This document shows, piece by piece, positions 9,999-21,799 of a stretch of 64,000 nt of DNA. Origin of the DNA: Luzula sylvatica (lineage: Eukaryota; Streptophyta; Magnoliopsida; Poales; Juncaceae); NCBI GenBank assembly GCA_946800325.1, contig OX326960.1, forward strand, positions 58,178,855 to 58,242,854. Reading direction: 5' to 3'. Within the stretch, counting starts at the first letter, position 1. Each line of letters begins with the position of its first letter. A model generated the notes under the pieces. The model searched no databases and had not been told where the DNA came from. It worked only from the letters and a program-made list of their open reading frames with translations. The position numbers and the translations under genes were made by a program.

Positions 9999-11640
9999 AT
10001 GAGGCTCACAGTGAAAACTCTCAAGGGAACTCATTTCGAGATTCGTGTTCAACCATCTGACACTATAAGCTCAATCTTCCTTTTTTACCAATCCATTTCA
10101 GCTCATTTTCGTGATTTCCAATATCTAACTAAGTAATTTCTTCTAGTTTGATTATTAGTACTGTGAATTTTATGCTCTAGACCCTCCATTTCAACAAATT
10201 GATTCACCTCCACCGTTCTGTATACAATTGTTACAGTATATAATTACCACTGTTAACATTTAAGCTTTTTGGTGTTTGTAATCAATTAATCTAATGCCAT
10301 GGATAAATATTTTGAATAGATAATGGCGGTAAAGAGAATCATAGAGGAGATACAAGGAAAAGATAACTACGCATGGGGCCGACAGCTTATAATCCATAAT
10401 GGTAAAGTGTTAAAAGACGAAACTACCCTTGACGAAAACAATGTCAGCGAGGACAGCTTTCTCGAACTGGGAGCAGCAAAGAAGCGTAAGATCTAATTTT
10501 CTTTTTTTGCAATTTTCAATACTGTGGGGGCCTTTTGAGAATTTTCCATTAATTATTAATTTATGCTTAATTTAAATTGTCAGGGCTCTGATTCATTGAA
10601 GAGTTGGAATAGGAAGCCGAAGCCAAAGGCCACAAGTCTTCATCCATTCGAATTGCGCACAGAGGTAATTTTTAATATCTAATTTATCCAAATTGAAGAT
10701 TAATTGTGATATTTTGTTCATTAATGCATCTATGGTAGACAAATTTCATGAATCTTTTTTTAATTATAATGCCTTTATTGACATCAATATATTTGCAAAC
10801 ATATCATGATTATATAATTGAGTTTTAACGTACTCACGCAAATTCTATTTAAACAAATTATACAAAAAAATATAAAAAAAAATATGAAGTCCCGCGCAAT
10901 TGTTGCGCGAGTTAGTGCTAGTATTCTATAAAAATGATTTATTTAAATAGTTACTAAATTTATAAAATTATGTTAGATATAATATAATGCTACTCCCTTC
11001 ACAAGGTACACGTGGAGGGAGGTACATTTGCTTTTTAGCCCTTTATTTTTTCATTTTTCAATTTTGATCCTTTTTGGGTAAATTTGCTTTTTAGCCCTTA
11101 TTTCTTCATTTTTCAATTTTGATCCTTTTTGGGTAATTTTTCTTTTTACCCCATTTTTTTTCCCTTTTTCGATTTTGGTCTTTTTTTTGCTTTCTAATTT
11201 TTTTTATTTGCTCATTTCGCATGAGTATGTATGAAATTTTTTAAGTTCAAACTTATACGAGATTTCATATAATTTGTCATGTGCCCGTTGTATCCATCTG
11301 ACACGTTGCGATTCTTTAATGGACCCTTATTAATGCATCTATTGACTTTAAAGATATTTGCGAATATGTCATGATTATATTAATCGAGCTCGAAAGCACC
11401 CGCGCAAATGTTATTTAAGCAAATTATATCAGAAAATAATATCCGTGATAAACTAATTTCATGAACCTTATGCATATATTGATATCATGATATTTGTAAA
11501 TATATCATTATTAGATTAATATTGTTGAAACGCACGCACGTTAATTCACGCACGTGCTAATTCTATTTAAATAAATTATATAAAAAAATATGTAAAAAAA
11601 ATAAGTATGTTGTCCCGCGCAATTGCGCGGGGACAAAACT
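9560..11640 (+). mobile_element. Helitron-like element(s) with repeated 3' termini
   Basis: Plant Helitrons end in a short GC-rich hairpin followed closely by CTAGT or CTRR. Two such ends are seen: CCCGCGCAATTGTTGCGCG then GTTAGTGCTAGT (10891-10921), and CCCGCGCAATTGCGCGGG then ACAAAACTAGT (11615-11640, followed by T). The roughly 180 bases before each end are homologous to each other (TTTCATGAA...TCTATTTAAA), and a third partial copy lies at 11330-11450. The captured exons at 9999-10664 are just upstream. The 5' end was not identified and no RepHel protein is present, so this is non-autonomous. Confidence 0.6.
9999..10664 (+). pseudogene. Captured gene fragments: RAD23-like ubiquitin-like exons plus a TPX2-like exon
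   Basis: Exon 1 (9999-10064) encodes MRLTVKTLKG...QPSDT and exon 2 (10320-10496) continues in phase with IMAVKRIIEE...HNGKVLKDETTLDENN. Together they are the N-terminal ubiquitin-like domain of plant RAD23, a shuttle carrying ubiquitylated cargo to the proteasome and acting in DNA repair. The rest of RAD23 (UBA domains, XPC-binding) is absent. The exon 1 donor reads ATAAGC where GTAAGC is expected, the end of exon 2 is diverged, and its frame runs into a stop at 10494-10496. An 81-base open segment with clean splice signals (10584-10664) encodes KSWNRKPKPK and HPFELRTE, resembling the TPX2 family of microtubule proteins; this match is weaker. The mixture of genes and Helitron ends downstream suggest a gene-capturing Helitron. 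Confidence 0.65.
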
Positions 11641-13614
11641 AGTTTATAAGAAAGTGGCTAGAAATGACATTCCATGAAATGAGATCTCTTGGAATATAAA
11701 ATTCCAAGCCATAAAATCCAAACAAACGGCCCCTTACTTTTCTTATTTTTCCACAGTTAAGTTTAATAATCATGTCTTTGATGATTTTGCTACTGTTGGA
11801 ATCCACATGCAATGATGTAATCAGTAACAAACAGAGAAGTGGTGGGGTTGAACGAAAAAAAAAGAAATGTAAACAAAAAGGAATTCGAACAAGTAAACCA
11901 AATTTATTTGATTGATCGATGTGGATGTGTTTTATTCAAGTTTTTATCTGGAGACGGTGGAATGACCTTCGTCGATCACCCGTTGAAAATTCTCAAACAA
12001 TGAAATTGTACGCAAATCTGATGATTACTTTGGAAACCAGGTAATTTAGTCATACCATTTGGCAAGTAGCATATGAATTAACGGTCTAGATATATGTGGA
12101 AAAGTATGCATACTTTTTTTGAACACGAAGAATCGAAATGAGAAGGAAGAACACGTAAATTAATTAGGTAGTGACCAAGACAATTACGTGCTTGAAATTG
12201 TATCTTCTTAGCAACCGGAAATTTAGATTCAATTTAAAATTCATATATTTGAAGTTAAAAATAGTGATATACGCTTCAAACTATCAAAACATTTTTTTTA
12301 TATATTTTTTTAATAAATTTTAAGTACTACCTAGACCATTACTCGAACTTCTCAGGTGTTTTGTTTTAGGGGAGTGCATTATATTCAATAACAGTTTGTC
12401 AAACGCATTATATTCAATTGAGAGCAAAATATTCAATTGTGAAAATAACAGTTTGTCAAACGCATTAAATTGTTATTATATTTAAAATTCATATATTCAA
12501 ACGCATTAAATTTAAAATTCATATATTCAATTTGAAGTGACAAGACATTTTTTGTCAAACGCATTATATTCAATTGTTATTATTTAAGAACAAAATATAA
12601 CAGTTTGTGAAAATAAAAATCATATTGATTAAATAAGTTCAATGATGACAAGATTATTTTATTATTTTCGAATCTAACACAATGCAAACTATTTAATTAG
12701 TACTCTATTAACAAATAATATTTAGTTGTCATACACATAATATTTAATTATCATTTTTTTAGAATAAATATAACAATTTGTGAAAATATAAATCATATTG
12801 ATTAAAATAGTTCGATGATGACAAAATTATTATACTATTTTCGAATCTGACACAATTCGAAACATTTATTTAGTACTCTAATGCGACATACAAAAAATAT
12901 AAATACTACTATAAAATAATAAAATAACATACGTGGGCATAAATAAAAAGAAAAACCATATGATATTTTTGAATTTACATATTGAAAAATAAGAATAATA
13001 ACATTTTAAAAGTTCAAGAAATTATTTGTGTCAGGTAATTTTTTATCTTTCATGTTTATTATTGAAAAAAAAATGTTTTTTTAAGTTGAAGAAGTTTTGT
13101 TTGTAAAATAATATCTTTCGTATTTAGTATTTTTTTTTTTAAATTGACATGAAATTTTTGTGAATAAAAATACAACTATAAATGTACTTACTATGTACAA
13201 TTTTTTTAATTATATTTTTTGAAATACTAATAATTAGACTTATGAGTCACAAATGTAATTATACTTACTTTTATATTGTATTTTCTTACATAATTATTTT
13301 CATAACTTTAAGCTAGAGGACAAAATATTGGATATATGATAATATGAAACTCAAAATATAGATAAAATTGAAGTGAATATATTTCATAATATTTTGAAAT
13401 TATACATAAAAAAAATAGTAATAATATTTGATGTATGTTTTATGATATTATATATTAATTAATTAGTGTTTGATATTTCAACTCTTCATATTTCATTTGT
13501 ATTCACATTTGATCACGTAACACAATGTGAAATGATTCAACATTAAATACAACCGGTTCAACATGAACGTGCCGAATAATATTTTGACACATCATCAATG
13601 TAAGATGACGTGGA

Positions 13615-13617
<3 letters not shown>
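11641..13617. other. AT-rich intergenic DNA
   Basis: No gene was recognised. Short dispersed direct repeats occur at 12360-12800 (for example ACGCATTATATTCAATTG, three times, and AAATATAAATCATATTGATTAAA, twice). Confidence 0.6.
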
Positions 13618-13689
<72 letters not shown>

Positions 13690-13807
13690 CGGCCCAATAT
13701 TATAAATAAAATTATATTGAATGCTTATTTATATCAACCTCTCACAAACTAACATAAATTAAAAATTCATCTCTAAGAAAAATATATTATTATTACTATC
13801 ATCATCA

Positions 13808-13895
<88 letters not shown>

Positions 13896-13986
13896 TACTA
13901 CTACTTTTATTTTTATTTATATTATTATATTATTGTAATTATAATAATGCTATTAATAGTTGTTGTTGTTATTATCTTATTCTTCC

Positions 13987-14031
<45 letters not shown>

Positions 14032-14197
14032 TATTATTATTATTATTATTGTTGTTATTATTATTATTATTATTATTATTTAATAACAATAATTATAATT
14101 GTATACTAATAATATTTATTATTATTACTATTATTTAATAACAATAATTATAATTGTATACTAATAATATTTATTATTATTATTATTACTATTATTA
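13618..14197. repeat. TA and ATT/ATA microsatellite cluster
   Basis: (TA)n at about 13618-13686, (ATT)n at about 13806-13892, (TAA)n at about 13989-14031 and further ATT runs to 14190. A unit ending TTTAATAACAATAATTATAATTG is duplicated near 14080 and 14135. Confidence 0.9.
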
Positions 14198-15248
14198 TTG
14201 TTATTATTATTTATTACCAATAATAATAATAACAATAATATCAAATTTTTGCCGCAATCCATGCTTCTAGTAGATTTTTGCTTGTTTCGGCAATTAGTGC
14301 AGGCATTCGAGCTTTTCTACAGAAGATGTGATTGTTTCGTTCTTTTCAAATCGTCCATAGGCAAGCTACCCACAATCTTGTTTCGTTTCCTTAGGTGAGT
14401 TGTTGTACTTCAAAAATTCGTTTCCAATTGAGTTAAAAGTTGGTTGAAGGTTCATCGGGGAGTCGGCAAAGTCTGAAGCAAGACTTTGTGAAGGTACATG
14501 TGCTTGTCAAATGGTTTGTTGTTTATGTTGGCTCTGTGCACAATGCGCAGCTATTGTTATGTTGCCACCCTGCTTTATGTAAGTTTTCGTGGGTGAGAAT
14601 GCGGTTATGGCCAGCGAGCCATAAGAACAGCTAATGTGTAAAGCGAATATTTGGCTTGGCCAATCAGGTAAAAGACTTTTGAACCGTTGGATGTAATGGT
14701 GTGGTTCGATCTCATACATTCATTTTTTTAGCTTGATTTTTCGAAGATCATATTCTATATAGTCATTTGTGTGTCATTATTTTACTATATTTTTTAAGCA
14801 TTCTCCTTAACCCAAGTCATCTTTCATAATTTAAATCCAGGCTTACGATTAAAATCGGATGGTTGATCTATTTCTCTCTCATCCAATATATATATATACA
14901 TTCTAATATTTTAAGAATTTTTGTTTCAAAAATTCGTCAAGCAAATTCACTTGAATTTTCTCTCTTTATTTTGACATCCACATTAATATAGATCTTACAT
15001 ATATTTGTTTTTTGAATCACTGAAGGAATTATGTAAGAAAATACAACGTAAAAGAATACATATAAATAATTAAATTCAAATATTTATTATTTTCATGAAA
15101 ATTATAATATTTACAATCTTATATTACTAAGTACCCTATATATGTGTTTTTGTTTTCCACAACTTTAATATTGAAAATTTTAAAATTTAACATAAATGAA
15201 AATAAATAGTTTACCTATTAAACTATAAATAACTTCTTAAAATCATAA
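14198..15248. other. Intergenic DNA, no gene recognised
   Basis: The stretch 14250-14720 is less AT-rich than its surroundings and looks gene-derived, but no continuous frame or known domain could be seen. 14720-15248 is AT-rich and leads into the broken copia C LTR. Confidence 0.4.
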
Positions 15249-15685
15249 AGTTTACGGTGATTTTAGGGGAATCACGCGTAACCGAAAGACGCGAGCTCGA
15301 GATGGATACGAGTAGAGGAATCTCAACTGAGATTCTCTGGTGTGATCAATCGAGAGCAAGGTCGAGCAAGGTCGGAGACAAACCGGAGAAATTCCGGTTG
15401 TATACGACAAATCGGAGCTTCCTATTAGTAGTCGAATCGCGCGGGCGTGGGACGTGCGCGTCGCCGGAGTCGAAGCAAGCAAACTAGCATCAACTAAGTG
15501 AACAACCCGTCTCCGTGATCAATTGCACGCGGTATGTTTCTATGTATATAAGAGTTATATTCATAGGTAGTTGAACATAGCTTGGGATTTGTACGATCGA
15601 GTCGTCGACGTGGTCCTCAGGATCGGGTCGGACCGGGCCTCACAATCCGCTGCGCGCGACTCGGTAGTGTCGCCGATACCCAACA
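15249..15685 (+). repeat. Truncated 5' LTR of copia C
   Basis: Matches the last part of the 3' LTR (from about 36800) and ends GATACCCAACA. About 525 bases of U3 are missing at the left, where the sequence passes abruptly into AT-rich DNA. Confidence 0.9.
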
Positions 15686-15686
15686 G

Positions 15687-15698
15687 TGGTATCAGAGC
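15687..15698 (+). other. Primer-binding site of copia C (initiator-Met tRNA)
   Basis: TGGTATCAGAGC one base after the LTR, the standard primer site of plant Ty1/copia elements. Confidence 0.95.
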
Positions 15699-17036
15699 GA
15701 TCGTCGCGATTCGATCGTCGAATCGATTTTGAATAAGAGTTATTCAGAATTTTCATGTAGAATTTTAGGACATAATCATGTAGTTATAAAATTAGGACCA
15801 GAGATAAACTTACTAGTATTTGATCATGAGACGATCAAAAGAATCTAGAAGTAATCATGAAGAGTTCATGATTAATCATTTTCGAAACGGTTAAAATCAG
15901 TGAAAATTACAAGGTAAAAACATGTTTCAGGTCTGGTGCGTCATGATGGACCATATGGTCCGTCGTGACGCACACGGAATATCGGGAATTCCAAGAGTTG
16001 GAACTGAACCATTACAATGGTCCGTCATGACGCACAAAAGTTGTGCGTCATGACGCACTGTGTAAACTGGTATCGTCATGACGGACCAATTGGTGCGTCA
16101 TGATGGATGAAGCCCAAAAAGTTTATGGAAGTCTGTACAAAATTATTTTGTACAGTCCGTCATGACGCACAGGCTGGCGTCGTGACAGACCAGTATAGTT
16201 AGTCATGACGGTATAACCAAGCGTCATGACGGTCAAACCTGAAAAGTTTCTTGATTGGACAACAAAATAGTTTTGTATAGTCCGTCATGACGCACCGGCT
16301 GGCGTCATGACGGACTTGTGAAGTCCGTCATGATAGACCCAACCAACCGTCATGACGGACCATGTAAATTTTTCTGATTTGTTTATTTTGGTTCTAATCA
16401 TCAATAATTATGTTCATATCATCATGATAAACTTGCTCATTGGTGTAATTAGATTATATCAAATAAATCCCTGCATAATATTTAAGTCGTAAAATGTCTT
16501 CCATGTTCACAACCCCCGAGGTTGGTCTTACACTTTGCACGGTTTCAGGCCAAAGTCGGACGTGCAATGTTGTATGTATCAACGTGAGAGGCACGCGTTA
16601 ATTGGAGACAAACGCGGGTTCAGGCCAAAGTCGGGCGCGTTTGTAGTTCAATTGAACGATATGTGAGCACGGTTGTGACTTAACCGTCCAAACCAATCCG
16701 ATTGGGGTTCGGGGCATAGTTAGGATGCACAAACGGAATTCAAATCATATATGATATGGTTCGATACCGAAATCATATAAAGGGTCAAGAGTCGCATTGG
16801 ATGTGATTGGATTTATCCTACCTAAATAGTGAGATCCCATTTTTCGGCCAAAGTCACTAGTGGGAGGATCATGAAATATGGGTCTTGAAGTGTTATTGGA
16901 TTTAGAATCATGAATCAATATTAGGGTTATTGATTTGATAAAAGTAACATATTTCATATCATCATATAAGCATATAGAATAAGTTCGCACATGTTAGTAT
17001 CAATCTCATTATAAAATATTTTTCGTTGTAGCAATC
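15699..17036 (+). promoter_or_regulatory. Untranslated leader of copia C: CGTCATGACG palindrome array and hairpins
   Basis: About 16 copies of a CCGTCATGACGG/GCGTCATGACGC palindrome lie in 15930-16372, often in pairs. Further on are two hairpins with the shared loop AGGCCAAAGTCG: TTGCACG 16535-16541 with CGTGCAA 16561-16567, and ACAAACGCG 16608-16616 with CGCGTTTGT 16636-16644. A third GGCCAAAGTCA loop sits inside a GATCCCA...GGATC structure near 16831-16870. The leader end aligns with that of A although the palindrome sequence differs. Confidence 0.8.
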
Positions 17037-18306
17037 ATGACTTCAAGCAACACCAACTCCATGTCGATTAGATCGGTCTTTGAAAGGGAGAAGCTAGTCG
17101 GCAAGAACTATCTTGACTGGCACCGAAACCTAAGAATTTTTCGTAGGCAAGAGTGCAAGAGTCACGTGTTAGACACGAAGATTGTGACTCCCGATGAGAA
17201 AGCTTCGGATGAAGATAAAGCGGCACATGACAAACTTAAGAAGGAGTCAAATGACGTGACGTGCCTTATGTCGGCATGTATGGACGCGAATTTGCAGAAG
17301 CAATTCGAGGATTCGGATGCGTATGATATTAACACGACGCTCAAGGAAATGTTCCAAGAGCAAGAACGTATCGAAAGGTTCAATATGTTGAAGGAGTTGG
17401 TTAATTGTAAGATGCCTAACGGATCTTGGGTTAGCACTCACGTGTTAAAGATTCAAGTGTTGATTGATCGTCTCGAGAAATTGGGAGAAAAGGTGTCACC
17501 AATAATGCAACAAGATTTGATCTTGTGTGCGTTGCCACCGATTTTCTCGACTTTCGTGACGAACTATCACATGCATTCGATGAACAAGACGATTCCCGAG
17601 CTCCATGGGATGCTCAAGAACTTTGAGTCGGAGATGCTTAAGGCATCGGGGAACCCAAAGCAAGAGTTTCTAGGGATGTCCTCGTGATTCAAGGTGGGAT
17701 TCGGAAGAAACAATAGTCCAAGGACGGTGCGGGCAAGTCATTGTCCAAACCTAAGACTAAAGGAAAGGAGAAATCCAGGATGTCACCTGCTTCCATTGCA
17801 AAAACAGTGGGCATTGGAAGAGAAATTGCAAAATTTACCTCGAGGAGGTGAAGAAGAGCAAGGGGAAGACTTTGGAAGCCGGAACCGCAGGTATGACTAT
17901 TATAGATGTTAACGTTTCAATTTTGGACAATTGGGTATTAGATACCGGTTGTGGAACTCACATTTGTCGAAATATGCAGGTTCTTCAAAATAGAAGGAAG
18001 TTAGCACGAGGTGAAGTGGATCTTCGAGTTGGGAATGGAGCAAAAGTTGCTGCATTGGCCGTCGGAGATGTTTTTATTACTTTACCGAGTGGATTTATTT
18101 TAGAACTGAATAATTGTTATTTTGTTCCAAGTTTGTGTAAGCACATTATTAGTGTGTCTAGACTTGCTAATGATGGTTATGAATTTATTATTAAGAATAA
18201 TGAATTTTCTATTTGTATGGATAATTTATTCTATGAAAATGTTCTATTAGAAAATGGTCTTTACGTTTTAGACATGAATTACACAAATGATAAATCAATC
18301 TATAAT
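17037..18306 (+). pseudogene. gag and protease part of copia C, frameshifted
   Basis: The frame starts MTSSNTNSMSIRS, closely similar to gag of A, and runs open to 17687, with a frameshift around 17660-17700. The zinc-knuckle region is out of frame (CFHCKNSGHWKRNC-like, about 17788-17832). The protease region (LDTGCGTHICRN, about 17937-17975) is open again until the homology stops at about 18306, where gypsy-like sequence begins. Compared with A the polyprotein is cut before the integrase zinc-binding region. Diverged from A and B, consistent with a separate subfamily. Confidence 0.85.
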
Positions 18307-19276
18307 ATACTATTGAGGGTCGTTTTCGCACAACAAAAGATTTTTTGGTTAAATATAGTATGTGATAAATTCGAGTATCGATCCACGAGGAAATACGTAA
18401 GTTTATTTAGATTATTAATTCATAAATTTCGAATATTTATTTCAAATTCCCACAATTTGTTTCTAATGATATTATACAGATTTGGTACAATTTTGGTGCA
18501 ATTTTTCGTCGTAGATAAAAAGTTATTAAGGAATTACAAAACAGTGCCTGGCATATTTGTGAAAATATCCAGTTAAGTTTTCGAATCAATATTGCTTTTG
18601 AACTATTTTGTAATTGAAATAACTAAGGATCTAGAAACCCAAATGAGATGATATTGGTATTGAATTAAAGTATGGGACTAGTACTATACAGTGGTGAACT
18701 TATTTTGGTCTAAAATGGTCTAGGTATTTTACAATTAATGCACAAAATTAGACACATGCAAAAATTCACACAGTTTTACAAACAAGTCCTTAATACAGAA
18801 TATAAATTCCAGTATTCCAAATTATATATCAAATGGAAAATCCAACCAATCAAGATGATTCTAAAAGGTATTGAACATAGATTGTTTGATCTTGAATATC
18901 AACTATCTGGATTGATCCATATAAATATATAAATTAATTAACATTAACCAAGAAATGTGCTCATTAAATTCAAATTCTGATAAATTAGGTCAAAAACAGT
19001 TTTCAGAAATATTTGTTCTCAAGTTTGGGATATCATTTCTCCCAAACTTGATGATTACATGAGATTAGATTGATTTTCACTGAAAGTATGGTGTAAATAA
19101 TATCTGAAAAGATGTTCTTGTTGATTTAAAAAAATCTAAAATGCTCACAAAAATTACAACAAAAGTACCAGATGAACTCACTTCACAGTGAGTTAGGGTT
19201 TTTATCAACTTCATAAATTCATATTAAATCGATAATAATTCAAAATTCGATTCTGCAAAAACTGAGTCAAAGAAGA

Positions 19277-20527
19277 GAACACAATATATACTTTTTTTTT
19301 TGAAGAAAATATAGTAGGTTCTTACGCCCTACGTATATTGCATATATTGATATTTAATGTTTATTACAAGTTTGATATTACACCATTCCTATAACAACAC
19401 TAAAAGATCAACATATAAACAAATTTAGGATTTTAACATCCTAAACTATCTAACTCCTAGGAAAATAAAATTCCCTTAAAATCCAGGACTTTCATTTCCT
19501 ATGCTTTGAAAACCCAAACCCTAGAAAAAGATATATGTATATATAACCTCTCTCTCTCTCTCTCTCTCTCCTGTCAAAACTCAGCCGCAACCACCATCGA
19601 TCAAAACTCAGATCTACTCTCTAATGGAGAAATGGAGAGATGAACCTCCATGAACTTTATCGATCAGATCTACTCTCTCAGATCTACTCTCGCCTTCACC
19701 CTCACCATCACCGACGACCATCACCGACGACCTAGAAGCCACCACCGACGACCTAGAAACTATGTCGCCTTCGATCTCTTTCTTCTGTTCATCCATCAAT
19801 CTGTTTCTCCATCAATCTGTTTCTACCACTACTTGCCATTACAAGCGATGATTCAAGCCCCTGATCACTGTCTCCTCGAACTCGATTTATCATTAAACCA
19901 TCGATCAAGCCCCTGGTCACCGAGCTAGAAACCATCGATCTTTCTCTCTTCGTCTTCAATAAACAGAGCTCAAAGTACTCGATTGTACAAGCTTGTTACT
20001 GATTACTGTCGCCTCGAACTCTATTTATCAACCTTCTGGAACTGATACTCGTTTGTGCAAGGTTGCTACTGATTACTGTTGCCTCGAACTCGATTTATCA
20101 ATTGGGCAACCTTCCTCTGTTGCCTCCACATGCCTCAAATAACAGTGTACCATTTACTTTTCCTCTCTCTCTTTTAATTACTCTGTTAAATTAGGACTAC
20201 CTCTTGTCAGTTAATCAATTGCAATTTCTAAACCACACTTACGTAGTATATTTGCGTCCATATTATGGATTTCATCATCCTTATTATAATCGATATTATC
20301 CATAGTTAATATGATTTCTTTATTAATAAGATCCTGAAATTTTTTCCTTCTAACTTTTCTCTTCAAATCTGAATTTTCAAAATTATTCCCTGATTTCTTC
20401 TGTTTAATTCTCAAACTCCTTCTATGTTTTTCAAAATCATGGGCGATTTTAATGTTTGACATTTGCGTTACTGCTTCAAATTTCATTTGCCCTTTTGCTA
20501 ATCTCTCTTAGAACACAATATATACTT
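19277..20527 (-). mobile_element. Retroposon (LINE-mobilised) with 17-bp target duplication
   Basis: GAACACAATATATACTT occurs at 19277-19293 and again at 20511-20527. The left copy is directly followed by a T tract, i.e. a poly(A) tail for a minus-strand insertion of about 1217 bases (19294-20510). A long target duplication plus an A-tail is the mark of LINE-type retroposition. The insert has no recognisable reverse transcriptase; it may be a truncated LINE, a SINE-like unit or a processed transcript. It holds an unidentified frame (20211-20486, minus) and a simple CT/GA run near 19550-19570. Confidence 0.7.
20211..20486 (-). CDS. Unidentified small ORF in retroposon
   Basis: 91 residues from the first Met, starting MKFEAVTQMSNIK and ending LRKCGLEIAID. 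The frame is open further upstream toward the retroposon start, so the true N-terminus is unknown. It is Lys/Arg-rich in the middle (RRSLRIKQKK, LKRKVRRKK) and has an acidic C-terminal part. I do not recognise the family. It may be the end of a longer protein copied by retroposition, or chance. It is near the 5' side of the inserted transcript, in sense. Confidence 0.3.
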   Translation of the reverse strand: MKFEAVTQMSNIKIAHDFEKHRRSLRIKQKKSGNNFENSDLKRKVRRKKFQDLINKEIILTMDNIDYNKDDEIHNMDANILRKCGLEIAID

Positions 20528-21799
20528 AAACGATTCAACTTGAAATTAAACAGTGCTGGAAAAGTTACTAATCAATTAACAAAAGCAGACAATGATTAAC
20601 ACAGAATTAGGGTTCGTGAAGTTGGAAAATTCAAATTAAATTAAACTAAAATCCAGAAAATTGGGGAAATGGTTACTAAACTTAGATTAAGCAACAAGTA
20701 TCACAAAAGATCAATTCTTTACAAGACATAACTAACAATTAACTAATTAAAGACTTAAAAATAGAAAAACAACACCTAATTGAAGCTGGAGAAGGAGGAT
20801 CTTGCCAAACCAGTGAGTCTCGAGGTAGCCTTTGTTCCAATACTGCTTGAGGAAGAGTATGTCTTCGTCAATTTGGAGCCAATCTATCACCTTGATTTCT
20901 CAGTTAACCCTTTCGAAAACCCTAAACGCTTCGGTAAAGGTGAAATCTTTAGTAGGGGTGAAAGAAAATGACTTTAATTCTGGAATGGCTTAAGAGGGCT
21001 GTGAGGAAGGTGTGTGAAGTGGAAAAGTGGCAAAGAAACCACCCCCCGAAGTGTCCCCCCAATTTGAGCTCAACCCGTCGCTTTATATGGAAACTGTGGC
21101 GTTCCTGGACCAAATACAACCAAACAAACTCCATTATCACATTCCTCACGTTCCCACGATCGTTTCAAGTATCAGATCGTGGAATTTGGTGCACCGGAGA
21201 GGAAGTTACGTCCTCTCCAGTGATTTCGTCGAGAAATCTGGTACTGATTCGATTCAGTTCAAATTAACACATCAGGAAATCAATCGAGACGTCCATTTTT
21301 GAGTAAAATGGAGGGCTTGTAGTGACGGTTAGATCTGTTAAAGGTGCTGAAAGGTGTGTGCTTCTACGATCTTCTGTGGACTTTCCTGTGTAGCGATTCG
21401 TGCAAGGATCCATTTAAAAGGGTATATTGGGCTTCAGTTTGGGCTGTAGGGTTTCTGGGCCACAGAAAATCAAGGAAATAGTTATTTAGATGGGTATTTA
21501 ATGGGTCATTAATGGATCTTCTGTGGGCTGTTCTGTGTAGGCTTTGGTGTAACGATTCACTCGGGTGTGGGACCCACTTTCTCCTTCTCTTTCTACTTTC
21601 TCTCTCCTCATTTATCTCTCATCCTTCATCCAATTAATTAATGTGAATATATCATTTTGATCAGGAGAGCGAGGGGAATCCAGATCTGATCTTGGTTTTA
21701 CTTGATTCGAAGTAGAAAATTTACGCCTTCATGTGGGGCCCACAAGTAGGTCCCACTTTCTCTCTTTACTTCCTTCTCAGCCACGATCTTCATGTGGGG

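Larger units (their letters stand above)
18307..21799. mobile_element. Ty3/gypsy Tat-type LTR-like block inside copia C
   Basis: Starting near TATTGAGGGTCG, the block shares features with the gypsy LTR at 5921-7483: a GTATCGATCCACGAGG boundary motif (compare ATTCGTTCCACAGGG), an AAAAGTTATTAA.GAATTACAA motif, and a later stretch of gene-like, less AT-rich sequence (20780-21800). No pol is visible. It contains the retroposon at 19294-20510. The right limit is placed where copia pol homology resumes (21800). It could be a solo LTR, but the termini and target duplication were not established. Confidence 0.5.

Noticed and set aside
10065..10319. AT-AC (U12-type) intron in the RAD23 fragment
   Set aside because: The acceptor is AG and the U12 donor consensus (ATATCC) is absent; a mutated GT donor is simpler.
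15687..15698. Possible tRNA gene fragment (TGGTATCAGAGC)
   Set aside because: Its place one base after an LTR end shows it is a retroelement primer-binding site; no cloverleaf follows.
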